Source of the DNA: Mayfieldus sp963841445
GTDB taxonomy: Bacteria; Actinomycetota; Thermoleophilia; Solirubrobacterales; 70-9
Direction of reading: 5' to 3'
Length of the DNA stretch: 64,000 nt
Assembly (NCBI GenBank): GCA_963841445.1
Contig: CAWJCP010000002.1
Span: 930,001 to 994,000, forward strand
Shown: positions 1 through 10,639 of the stretch, in pieces
Layout of the letters: each line of letters begins with the position of its first letter
Position numbering within the stretch: the first letter of the stretch is position 1
Notes under the pieces: generated by a model
What the model was told of the DNA's origin: nothing
Database searches by the model: none
The model's input: the letters and a program-made list of their open reading frames with translations, nothing else
Position numbers and translations under genes: made by a program

Positions 1-40
1 CGGTTTCCTTCATGACGCGGCGAGAAGGGGGCCCGCAGCA

Positions 41-1331
41 TTACCTGGCCCATCCGAGTCTCCTGTCGGACAATTCCCCGGGAATGCGGTCAATCTCGCT
101 CTCGTAGAGTTTGACCAGCCTAGCGACAATCTCGGGCCAGAAAAGCCGCGAGATCTCGGTACGGCCTTCACGTAGCATCCGCACGAGCCGGTCTTGCTTT
201 GTGCTCTCGCACTCGGCCGCGAGTCCCACGACCGCGCGGGCGAAGGAATCTGGGTCATCTGCCCGCAGGAAGTGCTGGTCGGGCTTCAGAGAAAGACCCT
301 CCGCGCCGAGCGAAGTGGAGACCACCGGCCGGCCATAGGCGAGGGCCTCCGGAATCTTGAGACGTGTGCCGGACCCTTCGAAGAGCGGAGCTACTACGAC
401 GTGCGCTCGCTCATACCAGGGTTTGAGATTGGCGACAAAGCCCTCGAAGCTGACGTTCGGAAACTGGATCCTGTGCTGTGGTGGGTGGCCTACGATGTTC
501 GAGTCTTGCCGGGACCGATGCAGTGATGCGCGGCAAGACCTCGGAGACAAACCACTTCACCCCTTGGGCGTTCGGCTCGTAGCGCCCATTCCCCACGAAG
601 AGAATCTGGCACGTTTCATCTGGTTTGCGCGATGGCAATGGAAGGGACTCGACCGGGTCAGTCCCGTTGGGGCAGATCTCGACCCTCTTTGCTCCTCCAA
701 CGCGCATCCACTCGGCATCGACATTCGAAACCGCAACACATAGGTCCATGCTGCGCCAGGTGACTTGCTCCTCGCGGCGCAGCTTTCGCCAGTTGAGCTC
801 CTGCCAGAGCCGCCTGCGGCCGCGAACGCGCGTCGCGTTCGCGCGCAGGATGCGGTAGGAAACATTGTGGGGTGCGTATACGTTCAGGCATCCGGCAACT
901 GGCCCGAACAGCCCCACAGCCTGAAAGTCGAAATGAACCAGCGACGCGGACTTTTTCTTGGCGACGGTCTTGACCAAGTCCCCGAACTCCGACAACCGGA
1001 GGTATGGCCGCCACGCGGTCGAGTGTGGAGAGACGATGCTTCCGGCACGGGCTGCGAGCGAGCGACCCTCGGGTTCAGGGCCGATCCCAGTCACCGTTTC
1101 GACGTCCACCTCCGGCAGCCGTTCCTGGAGTTCACCCCTTTCGCAATGCGGCCTGCCGCTCCTGGGGTGATGTTCGAAGGTGATTAAAGTGACGTCGAAC
1201 GACTTGGAAAGACCCGTGAGAAGGCGACGGATCCGAATCGGCCCGCCGCCGTCGAGGGGAAATGGCGGTATCGGCGAGACGAAGACGATGCGAGCTGCCC
1301 TTGCGCTCCTGATCCTGTTTATTTTGGGCAT
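41..1331 (-). CDS. GT4-type glycosyltransferase (one frame break)
   Basis: Retaining GT-B glycosyltransferase, presumably adding a sugar to the lipid-linked repeat unit at the cytoplasmic membrane face. The N-terminal half opens with a beta strand and Gly-rich loop (VFVSPIPPFPLDGGG); the C-terminal half has the donor-site signature of the family, APLFEGSGTRLKIPEALAYG. The halves are in different frames: the reading frame from 1331 runs into noise after VPARLE, while the 41-550 frame continues at IVGHPPQHRI, so one base is extra near 494-501. Joined length is about 430 residues, normal for GT4. Its ATG overlaps the stop of the upstream glycosyltransferase by 13 bases, so the two are probably translated together. 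The acceptor and donor sugars cannot be read from sequence. Confidence 0.8.
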
Positions 1332-2534
1332 ACCGCCCCGAGGAATGACGCAATCAGCGGCTTAACCACCTCGGGCCGGTGTTGATTGAACCAGGTTTCG
1401 CGAGCTGCCTTCCCTAAACGATCAGCGAGGGGAGCGTCGCGGAGCAGTTCGACGCATGCGGCGGCGAATTCCTCGGGTCCATCGTGGATGAACGCGTTCT
1501 CGCCGTGCCGGAGCTCCAGGCCCTCGGCCGCCGCCCGGCTGGCAACTATCGGCAAGCCGTGTGCCATCGCCTCGATCATTTTGATCTTCGTTCCGCCCCC
1601 ATTCGCGAGTGGAGCGACGAAGACCCGTGCTCCGCCATACACGGGCGACAATGTCGGTGGGTTCGCAACGAGTCGGACGTCCTGTCCATCGCATAGAAGT
1701 CGAACCGTAGTGGGCGGATCCCTACCGGCAATCACTGCTCTTGTTGGGCCCCGGGCTGACCTGATGCGGGGGAGAATCGACCGGATGAGTGAGATGGCGC
1801 CCTCGATGTTAGGGCCATAATCCAAGCTGCCGACAAAGAGGAGGTCAGAAGCTACGCTGGGCAGCCATCTTCTGACATCTTGACCTGCTCCCGCTGCAAT
1901 CGGCCATCACACTTTGGAGCTGGAACTGCGTTCGGGATGACCGTGGCACGCCTCCGCCAAGTTCCAAGCTTGCCTAGTTCACTACCGGATGCGACGACGA
2001 GATGCTGGAAGCGGGACCAGCGCCGTCGCTCTTCACGAGCAACTGCAGCGGCGTGCAGGCGCCCGTACGCGCGTTTGGTCCTAGCCTCTACCTTTACCGC
2101 TCCAGCACGCATCACCGGCCCGACCACGGTGTCGACATCCAGGATCCGCACGTCTGCCGACACAGCCTCGACCGATCCTGCCACCAACGACTGGTGGGCC
2201 CACACCACATCGTAATGGCTCCGCAGCTTTCCGAAGCGAACCATTTCGTGCAACCGATGCCAGAGCTGAAGCTTCCTTTCGGGCTCGAAGTAGATCCCCC
2301 CGTACCTGAGTGACGTCGCAACCCGGACGCGCGACGGCCTCACCGGCCTTGCCACCACCAAGGTCCGTGGGTCCGATAGCGGTACTTCTCCCAGCTCGGC
2401 AAGGGCTACGACGTCAACTGATTCAAAGCGAGATCGCAGGGTCTCAACCGTAATCAAATTGCGTACCGCTGACCCGGTACCCCGGCCCGGAGGATGTGCA
2501 CCCACAAAGAGGGCTGCGCCGCACTTCTGCTCAT
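1319..2534 (-). CDS. GT4-type glycosyltransferase (two frame breaks)
   Basis: Second GT4 enzyme of the locus. The N-terminal domain reads ALFVGAHPPGRGTGSAVRN and ends before VIPNAVPAP; the C-terminal domain, in another frame, begins with LLFVGSLDYGPNIEG and carries APLANGGGTKIKMIEAMAHG, the nucleotide-sugar site of this family. The switch between domains lies at about 1870-1900. I place the start at the ATG at 2534 (MSRSAA), which needs a second shift near 2515-2520 to reach the conserved first strand; the longer upstream extension in the main frame has no family-like sequence. Total is about 400 residues. It lies between a GT2 gene upstream and another GT4 downstream on the same strand. Confidence 0.78.
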
Positions 2535-2617
2535 CGCTGCATTCCCACCGCCCGCATGGATGGTGCGTATTCGCGCCAGCCTCAAGAGCGCGGCGCCGGC
2601 CGCTGAGTCGACGATCG

Positions 2618-3664
2618 CTATTGAGGTAGGTCGATGCAGAAGTCGTCCGTATGCGGAAGCGGGTCGGCACTCGCTGAGATCAACCAGGGGTCGGTCGCCG
2701 ATTGCCTTGAGCGTACGAGCCCGGACCACGGATCTCGTACGAACACCGCCAGCGCCGGCTGTCCGTCGGCGGCAACTCTTGCACTCGCACGGAAATTCCG
2801 AGTTCGCGGAACGGCATATCGGGCTGCACCATAAATCCATTGGGGTCTGCCAGCAAGGCGAAGAAGGTTTCGAGCCGCCTCGCGGAACTGTCGGTGGCGC
2901 AGCGCATGACGAACGCGGTCCCAAGCGACGAGTCCCCGCCATCGTTCGATCAAATTCTGTGAGAACCACGGCCGCGTGGAATACAAACGGGCAACCTCGA
3001 CATGGGCATTTCGGGCTGCGGCTTCGTCAGCTGTGAGCCGCTCATCATGGAGGTGGTAGATGACCCCGATACGTGGGGAAAGCAACGCAGTGCCGCGCTC
3101 AAGAAGCCGCAGCCACATATCGAAATCCTCGGCGCGACGCAAAGGACGAAACCCGCCCGCCCGTACGAGGTATTCGCGCTTGACCAAAGTGCAGCTCATT
3201 GGAATTCTGTCTCCGGGGAACACAAGTTGTGCTGGATCCGTGAGCCGCTCCAGCCCTCGCGTGAGGGGGCCGTGCCGCTTATATCTGAGTGGGTCGCTGC
3301 CGCAACGGAGTGCTGTGTCGGCGACCAGCACGTGGCGTCCGCGAAGCTCCCAAACGGACGAAAGGTGGTGAGGGAGCCATTCGTCGTCCGAGTCAAGGAA
3401 TGCGACCCACGGGTGGCTCGCAGCGGCCAACCCGGAATTCCGAGCTGCGCTGACCCCACGATTTGCCTCATGGCGCACGACGTATGCACCATGCTGGCGC
3501 GCCACCTCCGAAGTAGCGTCCCTCGATCCATCGTCTACGACAATCACCTCCGCGGGGTTTAGATGCTGCTGAGCGGCGATGCTGGCAAGGGCTCGACCGA
3601 TAATTTGGGCACGGTCGTAGGCAGGCATAATCACTGAAATCGGCGCGTCGCCCATCCTGAACAA
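2618..3664 (-). CDS. Family 2 glycosyltransferase
   Basis: Inverting GT-A glycosyltransferase of 348 residues, intact. The first 220 residues show the family order: ISVIMPAYDRA at the start, VIVVDDGSRDAT (nucleotide-binding Asp), NRGVSAARNSG, and FLDSDDEW supplying the metal-binding DxD. A later RRAEDFDMWLRLLE matches the acceptor-side ED motif. The last 120 residues are Arg-rich and not recognisable. No membrane segment is evident, so it is probably a peripheral cytoplasmic enzyme working on the lipid-linked glycan. The start could also be the Met at residue 4. About 750 bases of non-coding sequence separate it from the next gene upstream. Confidence 0.88.
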   Translation of the reverse strand: MFRMGDAPISVIMPAYDRAQIIGRALASIAAQQHLNPAEVIVVDDGSRDATSEVARQHGAYVVRHEANRGVSAARNSGLAAASHPWVAFLDSDDEWLPHHLSSVWELRGRHVLVADTALRCGSDPLRYKRHGPLTRGLERLTDPAQLVFPGDRIPMSCTLVKREYLVRAGGFRPLRRAEDFDMWLRLLERGTALLSPRIGVIYHLHDERLTADEAAARNAHVEVARLYSTRPWFSQNLIERWRGLVAWDRVRHALRHRQFREAARNLLRLAGRPQWIYGAARYAVPRTRNFRASARVAADGQPALAVFVRDPWSGLVRSRQSATDPWLISASADPLPHTDDFCIDLPQ

Positions 3665-4414
3665 AACGCCTCATGCACGAGGGTTCTTGCGGTGAAGTAG
3701 ATTGCGTAGGCTCGCTGTAAGCCGAAGGGCGACGACGACCTCGCCTCACAGCGAAGCAACGACTTGTCGTCGCTCACGTTCTACGAACTCCGGTCATGCT
3801 ACGTCCGCCCCGAGGGTCCTGAGGAAGGCCTCCCCCCGCGACATCGGCTTCGACTGTCACTAGCTTCTAATGGCCAAGCCCGTCGTTTTTAGGTGGGCTC
3901 GCTTCCGACATCTTCCGCCCGAAACTCTCGTAGTAGACCTCAATTACCAACGGCAGATGGTCGCCCTGAGAAACAACAAACCTACGGACGCAATTATTGG
4001 GTGTAGATGTCGTAGACACCTACGCGTCGACCACGCCAAGTCCACATCAGGGTAGGCGACCGCTATGAAACGTTGCCGTCACATCATCGGTTCCGAACAT
4101 CTTCCGGGTGAACCCCTTACGCCAGGACGACCTTTCTCCTAGTACTGGCCTTCTGGAATCGAGGTCCGTGCGACCTCCACCAGCCGCTGATCCGGAACCT
4201 GAAGAGATCTTTGGCAGATCATGTGACACGGGCTTCGACGCTAGTCAGTCGTGACACGAACTCCCGGTTGTGTGGACGAAAGTTTGTCTTCGATCTGGTG
4301 CTGCGACATGCCTACGGTGAATTCTCACCGGAAGCTTGTCGTAGATCGAGGAACTTACAGCGCTTTCGCCGTCGATGCAGCGCCCCCGAGCATCATTGCG
4401 GCAGCTGGCGTTTA
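3665..4414. other. 750-base gap without a recognisable gene
   Basis: No reading frame here has a recognisable protein, a good ribosome site or the strong third-position G/C bias of its neighbours; base composition is visibly less GC-rich. I see no tRNA, clear terminator or repeat. It may hold the promoter for the GT2-GT4-GT4 group at 41-3664, or decayed sequence. Confidence 0.5.
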
Positions 4415-5170
4415 CTACTCACTGGGCGCGGCTAGGTAGTTCCAGACCGGTTTAGCAACCAGCTCTTCGAATTCAGCGCGCCTGTGTGGACCCCTGCCTT
4501 CCAAGTCGAAGACGCGCAACCCGGCGTTGGTGAGAAGATCGTGAAGTTCACCTGATGTCTCACCGTAGAGGTCGGCGCCATTCGCTCCGTGCTCGAACAG
4601 AATCACGGGTCCGTAGCGGCTAATCGTCTCAAGCGCGCCGCGCACGACATTGACCTCGCCGCCTTCCACGTCGATCTTAATCAGTGTCGGAGCAAAGTCT
4701 TCGGGGATTTCGTCATCCAGCCGGGCCACCGGGACTTGGATCGTCTCGGCACTTGCTGCCGCCGCGCCAAGGTCTCGGCGCAGGCGCAGGCCGCTATACG
4801 CGTCGGCTTCCTTCACGAAAAAGAATTCCTCGATGCCACCGGTGTCGGAAAGAGCCCGCTGGCGAACATCCACGGAGGGAAACGCCGCTCGCAGTTGCGC
4901 GTGCAGCTCCGGTATCGGCTCAAACGCCATGTGTTCGCCGCCGGGGGCCATTCGAACTATATCGCGCAGTACGTAGCCCGCATTTGCGCCAACGTCGATA
5001 GCCGAGGAATCGGCACGCAGAACGCTTGCCAGAACCACTCGCATTGCGTGCGTGTCACGTTGGCTCCGGCGGCGCAGGGGATCAAATACCCCTCGCAGCT
5101 CCTCGAATCGCTCGCTACGGCCCGTCCGTGCGGCAGCAGCCCCAACGGCCCGCACAAAGAACCCCTTCAT
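4415..5170 (-). CDS. FkbM-family methyltransferase
   Basis: SAM-dependent O-methyltransferase of the FkbM type, likely methylating a sugar in the exopolysaccharide. Motif I is IDVGANAGY, followed by an acidic residue in FEPIPELH, and the C-terminal family hallmark KIDVEGGEVNVVRGA is present, then the closing VILFEHG strand. I choose the ATG at 5170 because it gives the usual 55-60 residues before motif I and avoids overlap with the upstream gene ending at 5229; ATGs at 5224 and 5278 are possible but the extra residues look non-conserved. No clear ribosome site decides this. The frame is intact, unlike the genes just upstream. Confidence 0.85.
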   Translation of the reverse strand: MKGFFVRAVGAAAARTGRSERFEELRGVFDPLRRRSQRDTHAMRVVLASVLRADSSAIDVGANAGYVLRDIVRMAPGGEHMAFEPIPELHAQLRAAFPSVDVRQRALSDTGGIEEFFFVKEADAYSGLRLRRDLGAAAASAETIQVPVARLDDEIPEDFAPTLIKIDVEGGEVNVVRGALETISRYGPVILFEHGANGADLYGETSGELHDLLTNAGLRVFDLEGRGPHRRAEFEELVAKPVWNYLAAPSE

Positions 5171-5228
5171 GCGCGCTGGAGGTGCGATTGTCGGGCCACG
5201 TTCTGCCCCTTCCCGAGCCTTCATGAGA

Positions 5229-6370
5229 CTACACTGGCAGACAGAACGCCTCAGTGCGGTATGCGCGGTGCTGGACACCCCACCCGTGTCGGCATAGCGT
5301 CATCTTCAACAGCTCGAGCTGATCCCACGGAAACTGCGCCATCAGCTGCTTGGGCCAGAGACCTTGAAAATAGCCGTCGGGGCGCGGCCGGCCCGGCCGC
5401 CCAGAACGGATCGGCGGCCCCCAGCCGGCTGGTGTCCTCGGCCAAGAAGCCGATCGCTTTGTCGGCACCGGTCTGGTCGCGCACCACCATCCCGTAGCGC
5501 TGCGCCGCCTCGGCCATCATCTGCACCAACGGCGGCAGGTGAAGGCTTGCGATGTCAAGGTTCGGGTCGAGGCGAAAGCGGGCCCCCTCGGGGATCGCGT
5601 CGGGGCTGTCAATGTGGCCGTCGGTGCGCTGGGCGGGCCAGGAGAACACCCCGGCTCGCGCCATCGGGATGTTCATCGCCAGGGCGTGGTCGATGCGGCC
5701 CGCGCGCAAGCTCGTCGAGCAGGATCGTTCCCCCGATCACCGGCAGGCCGGTCGCCGTCGCCCCCCACCGGTAGGCGTAAGGCGAACCGGGCCAGGAGTT
5801 GGAGGTGTAGTAGCCGGGGCTTTGCGAGACGTCTTTGCATCGCCCCGCCATAGTCGGCCTGCCAGTTGCCCTGCGCGTCCTTGCTGGGCCTGCCAGAGCT
5901 CCCACAGCTTGTCGGTAGAGGGCTGCCAGATCGTCATGTGGCGCCTGGTTGCCCAGGCCGGGACGGGCGCCGGGGGGAATCGGCACCGCGTCAAAGGCGC
6001 GCCTGCAGCTCCCGGCGCCAGCCGACCGTGCCGTTGTAAAGCTCAACCCGCACCGTGGGCTGGTCGGCGGGCACGGTGTAAAGCGGGGTCGTGTAGCCGT
6101 GGGTCTCGATCCAGGGGCCGATCCCGGCAGTTATCTCCTCCAGCGCCATGTCGCGAAGCTTGCCCGAGAGCTCTGGCGACTTGGGGTCAAGTGGCGCGTC
6201 GGCGGCCAGCGGGGTGTTCCAGAAGCTTGAGGGGGAGAAGAGGCTTCGTGGGGTGTGACGCTGGCGAAGCTGATCTCCGCGACACGCGTTCCGGCTGACG
6301 ACGACACAGCGAGGCAGGCGAGCCCAACAGCAGCGGCAAAGCCATAAGCCCTGTCTTTCGGGTCGTCAGC
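5229..6370 (-). CDS. Secreted protein of a polysaccharide locus, heavily frame-broken
   Basis: Joining three frames gives a protein of about 370 residues. It starts with a hydrophobic signal-like stretch (AAAVGLACLAVSSSAG), then LRDMALEEITAGIGPW, YTTPLYTVPADQPTVRVELY, a Trp-rich part (TIWQPSTDKLWELWQAQQ), RCKDVSQSPGYYTSNSWPG, LPVIGGTILLDEL, GRIDHALAMNIPMARAGVFS and RFRLDPNLDIASL, and ends at LMAQFPWDQLELLKM. I recognise this order from uncharacterised secreted proteins of Thermoleophilia-type actinobacteria but know of no function; a surface lectin or glycan-modifying role is only a guess. At least five single-base shifts break it. Its probable start (CTG, possibly a misread codon) overlaps the stop of the O-antigen ligase at 6366-6368. 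Confidence 0.62.
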
Positions 6371-7828
6371 GGTACACCGGTGATCGGAGTCGTGCCTGCT
6401 CGGAGTATCGACCGCTCCACACGACGCCGGCCCAGAGAGCACAACGCGAGAGGTCGCGAAAGGCGTTCGGCGGAACGAAGTTCACGAACGACGAAGATGA
6501 AGATCGTGATCGGGATTAGCCGATGTGCGCCAGAGGTCCAGATCGGGTGGCCCGCGAACCGCCAAGCGCCCCCGCGACCATGAGCCCCAGCCCGAGCACC
6601 CACAGTCCCACGCCAAGCAGCCCCAGCTCCGCGGCATAGAGCAGGAAAAGATTGTGGGCGGCGTTCACATTGCCGCCGGTAAGCGGGTAGTTCGGACTTT
6701 GCTGGAAGTAGTCGGCGTCCCTGCTTGCTGATACTCGCCCCAGCCGAATCCGAACATCGGCCGCGCCTCCACCATGTTCAGCGCCGCCCGGTTGATGTTC
6801 TGCCGATCCTGTATCGTGTCGCTTGTCGCCGTAGCGCTTGCTGATCTGCGAGCCGAGACCGGGAACGGCCGCGAACGCTACTGCGAAGGCAATCACAAGC
6901 GCCGGCACGATCCGCAGCGAACATGCGCCGCCCCTGGCGCAGAAACACGATTGCTGACGACGGTCGCCAGCACGGCTGCCAGCCAGACCGACCGCTGCAA
7001 GGGTCAGCAGCGTGCCCAGCAGGCAGAGTCCGCCTACCGAGGCGCGCAATGCGCGCGACCTGCTTGCCCCTTCCAGCTGATCAGCGCGATGCCCGGCGGC
7101 TACCGCGCAGACGTAGAGGCCGACGCCGTTGGCTGATTGCCTCGGCAAATGGACCGCGGGCGCGCCCGTGCTTGATAGCCGAAAGTCGGATCGAGGATGT
7201 ACCTCGGGAACACGAGCGCTCGCAGGTCCGGTGGCTCTCGAACAGGGCGGTGAGCCCAAGGTAGCCGCCGAGGGCCACGAGGCCGGCGAGCAGCACGAGC
7301 CGCTGCCTGGCGTGTGCGGAAGGCGACCGGGGCGACGAGAAAGACCAGGAACGGCAGCGCCCCGAAGGTTTCGAACAATCTGAAGAACGCTGGCCCTTCT
7401 CCAGAGCGTGCCGCTGGCGACCGCCGAGAACGTCGCATATAGCACCGCGACGCCCAAGGACCCAATGAACCGGCTCGATGCGAAACCTCGGCCTATCGCT
7501 GACCGCCGGGGCGCGCAGGATCACGGCTCCGCACTCCGGCCAGCAAGAGCAGCCGATCTGGCGATACTGCCCCCGGAATCCCGATGCCCTCCCAATTTCC
7601 GGCAAACGGTGCAAGCGACGAACCGGCGGTCAGCGTGTAGGCCGGATCGGCATGCCAGATGAGGTAGGCCAGCGGAGCGCCGACCGCGACAGCGGCGACC
7701 GCCCAGGTCACAGTCTGTTGAGTCGCCTCCCGCGGCGATGCGCCCCCGTCAGCGGAAGCCGCGACCGCGAGCACGAAGGCGGCTGCGACCCAGGCGGCGC
7801 TCGGGGCGGTTCGATGGGCGCCGATCAC
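6366..7828 (-). CDS. O-antigen ligase/polymerase-like membrane protein (frame-broken)
   Basis: Multi-pass membrane protein of the Wzy/WaaL class, joining or polymerising lipid-linked glycan outside the membrane. The N-terminal part (7493-7828) shows alternating hydrophobic segments (AAWVAAAFVLAVAAS, VTWAVAAVAVGAPLAYLIW). The middle contains ALVIAFAVAFAAVPGLGSQI, and the C-terminal part has the Wzy_C-like NAAHNLFLLYAAELGLLGVG, where the His sits in the family signature NxxHN. Several single-base shifts divide it into at least four frames; corrected length is near 480 residues. The ATG at 7828 lies five bases after the stop of the Wzz-like gene, so the two are probably co-translated. Whether it acts as a ligase or a polymerase cannot be decided from sequence. 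Confidence 0.75.
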
Positions 7829-7832
7829 GGCG

Positions 7833-8704
7833 CTATGCCGGTCGGCGCCTGGGCCCGGGGTTGGCCTGCACGGTCGCGAGCACGGCGCCGACCGCGAGTC
7901 CAGCCACCAAGCCGATCAAGGCGAAGAGCTGCAGTCGCGAGTACCCGGTCGCTGCTCGCGCTGGTGGCGCGACCGATTACCTCCAGCGGAGCCGTGTAGA
8001 GCTGCTGGCCGCTCTGGTATGCCCTGGCCAGCCCGTCGCGCTGCACTGCGGCCGCCTGGGCCTGGACCTGGGCGCGCTCAAGAGCGGCCTTCGACGTCGC
8101 CGATGGCGAGCTGCCAAGACGAATTCTCCAGTGCCTGCAGGTGCTGCAGCGCGGTCCTGGTATCGCCGCGCGGCCTGCTTGTACTTCTGGAGTACCGTCT
8201 GCGATTGCGGTGAAGACCCGCTCAGGTTCGTGCTCACGTAGCGGCGGAGCTGACTCGTTGCCTGATTGGCAAGCAAGACCGTCGGAGGGCTCCGACTGGC
8301 CGGTTGCCGAAACCTTGATCACCCCAGTATCGGGCACCTGCGTGGCCGAGACCCGATCCACAACTTGCGCCGGGGAGAGATCGGTGTCTGCTTCGCCACC
8401 TGATTGATCACCGCGGCGGCGCATAGATCGCCCGGCTGTAAATCGAGGCGAGACCGCTGGAGGCTTGATGGCCGGGGACCGCACTTGGGTAACGGGGAGG
8501 CGACTTGGACCGACAGACGCCCTTCCGCCGTGTAGACCGGGCTTGCGCACGAGCCCCGAGCCCGATGCCGGCGCCAACCAGCGTGACCACGGTAGCGAGC
8601 ACGATAAGCCAGTGGCGGCGCATGGCGTCGAGCATGCCGACTCGCGTGCGCTTCGGGACCGCCGTTACCGAAAGAGCCCATGGCTGCAGCCTCTCTGAGC
8701 CCAT
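7833..8704 (-). CDS. Wzz-like chain-length/capsule protein (frame-broken)
   Basis: Polysaccharide co-polymerase type membrane protein that sets glycan chain length together with the adjacent Wzy-like protein. It has an N-terminal membrane segment (RRHWLIVLATVVTLVGAGIG), a periplasmic-type region with LSPAQVVDRVSATQVPDTGV and ANQATSQLRRYVSTNL, a helical stretch (AQVQAQAAAVQRDGLARAY), and a second membrane segment at the C-terminus in another frame (LQLFALIGLVAGLAVGAVLA) ending at a TAG at 7833-7835. The two-helix layout without a kinase domain fits the Wzz fold. At least three single-base shifts are needed to read it through. The ATG at 8704 gives a short Arg/Lys-containing cytoplasmic tail. 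Confidence 0.72.
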
Positions 8705-8755
8705 ACTCAGCTCCTCCGCGAGGCGGCGAGGGCCATGCGGTCGGAAGCGGATCAT

Positions 8756-10120
8756 TCATGTCCCGGAACCAACGGCTGCGCGCGGGCGTGCTTTCGCCTC
8801 GATCGCCTGATCGTCGACCATTCGGCTCAACTTCCCGGCACGGCTCCGCTCATTCGCCATTGGAGCTCCATCAAAGCAGGACCACAATTCGTCGATCCAG
8901 CGCTCCCGAGTCGAACCCTTCGGCGATCCTGCGCCGGCCGGCCGCGCCGAGGCGGTGGCGGAGGTCGCTGTCGCGAGCCAAACGCTCGATCCGGTCGGCG
9001 AGCGGACCGGGAGCGACCCGGCGGAGTACAGCAGGCCCGTGACCCCGTCTTCCACCAACTCGGGGATTCCCATCGTGTTCGACGCGACAACCGGGAGGCC
9101 GAGCGCCATCGCCTCCATCGCGACGACCGGACCCCCCTCCCCGAGACTGGGCACGCAGAAGATGTCGGCCTCCATGTAGTGGCTGCGGGAGCTCGTCCTG
9201 GCCCGACCGGACCCGCGAAGCTCACCCGATCGCTCCAAGACGGAGCTGCCTCACCTGCCGCTCGAGATGGGGGCGCCTCGAGCCATCGCCGACGATCTCA
9301 AGCTGCACGGGAAGGCTGCGGCGGCGAAGCTCGGCCAGGGCGTCGATCAGGATCGAGTGGCCCTTCACCAACTCCAGCCGGCCGACCGAGAGGAGGCGAA
9401 GCTCACCGTCATCCCGATCTTCCCTGTCGCTGCGCTCGAAAGCGAGCCAGCGGCCGTCGAGGCCGCACCTGACCATGCGGATCTTCTGCCCATTGCTCCT
9501 CGCCGGCCATCCGCATCAGCTGGCTGCGGCAGAAATCGCTCACCCCCACAACCAGCGACGCACTCTCGATCTTCGCCGCGAGTAGGGCGGGACCATCATT
9601 GAAGATGTCGGTCCCGTGCGCGGTGAGCGACCACGACCAGCGCTCCTCGCCGGCCCGCTCGTTGCCCAAGCGAGCGACGAGCTGGGCGACGTCGCCGGAC
9701 GGGCTTGTGAAATGGGCGTGAATGTGCCGCAGCCCGCGCCGCTTGAGCTGCCACCAGATCGGGACGGCCTCGGCGAAGTGGAACGAGCTGCCAGAGCCGC
9801 CCGTGGGCGCCACCCGGGGGAAGTCTCAGCGCGAAGCCAAGCGTCCGCAGATAGGAGATCGGGCCGGTGAAGATCGCGCGCAGATGGGCGCCGATCAGGT
9901 GCCCCCATCGCGGCGGCAGCACGGTGTAGGTCGTGCGTCTGCGTCGCGCGGTCGGTGCGAGTCAGCACATGTCGGGGCGGCTGTCGTGGATCGCGAAGGT
10001 CTCGATCGTCGCCCCGCGCGCGCGCATCGCGTCGACCTCGCGCTGGATGAACGAGTGCGAAAGGGCCGGAAAGCGGGTGGTCAGATAGGCGATCCGCAGG
10101 CCGCTCGGCTCCGTCGTCAT
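8756..10120 (-). CDS. GT4 glycosyltransferase, paralog of the gene at 20479 (frame-broken)
   Basis: GT-B enzyme of about 440 residues spread over four frames. Read in order: LRIAYLTTRFPALSHSFIQR, RHIHAHFTSPSGDVAQLVAR, SLTAHGTDIFNDGPALLAAK, VGVSDFCRSQLMRMAGEEQW, LLSVGRLELVKGHSILIDAL, and ADIFCVPSLGEGGPVVAMEA with the catalytic E-x7-E. Each block aligns by eye with the intact GT4 at 20479-21813 (for example its IAYIVGRYPSVTQTFIQREI and CISDFSRSQLMGLVGSEHW). The ATG at 10120 has GAGGAGG about ten bases upstream and shares an ATGA with the stop of the half-length glycosyltransferase. At least three single-base shifts are present. Confidence 0.78.
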
Positions 10121-10610
10121 CCGCCGCCGGCCTCCTCGAGGGCTACGCATGCGCCGGTCATTCGCAGGAGCAGACCCCGAGCCCAGATCTGGCGGCGTTT
10201 AAGAGTCGATATCTCGGCATGGTGAGTGCCGTCGCTGTAGATCAGCAGAGGTGCGCCCCGAAGCAGGCAGTAGCCGGCCGCATAGAAACTGGGAATCGAG
10301 AAACCGAAGCTGATCACGGCATCCGGCCTACTCCTTGCCAACGCCCGGAGAATGCGAGGGCTGATGTGGTAGTCCTGACCATCGCCTGAACGCCGTCGGA
10401 TCGTTGCCCCCTCGATTGTCGCGCTGCTGACCCAGGCTCCTCATCCAGGCTCCAGGGCATCGCCCGGCTGCTGCTCGAAGCGCAAAACAGCACTGTGAGC
10501 CGGACCAGTGACGAGAGCTCTCGCAGCACCTCGAGCATGTACGGGGTCGGGATGTCGGTCACGAACGTGACACGCGGCGCGTCCGGTGATGCGGGCTCCC
10601 CGGCCCTGGT
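10118..10610 (-). CDS. Glycosyltransferase fragment, N-terminal GT-B domain only
   Basis: The sequence begins VTFVTDIPTPYMLEVLREL, the first strand and helix of a GT4-type N-terminal domain, and continues after a frame change with SRPDAVISFGFSIPSFYAAG and RGAPLLIYSDGTHHAEI, ending at MTGACVALEEAGGG. This is where the acceptor domain normally hands over to the nucleotide-sugar domain, and that second half is absent: the frame closes with a TGA overlapping the ATG of the next GT4 as ATGA. Around 165 residues remain. It cannot bind a sugar donor by itself, so it is either a remnant or half of a two-protein enzyme. The start is uncertain because of frame breaks near 10380-10440. Confidence 0.55.
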
Positions 10611-10639
10611 AGCGCGCTCTCGCCCGGTGAGTGGACCAG

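Noticed and set aside
3665..4414. tRNA or structured RNA in the gene-free gap
   Set aside because: No cloverleaf arms, TTCGA-type T loop or clear hairpin series could be found by eye.
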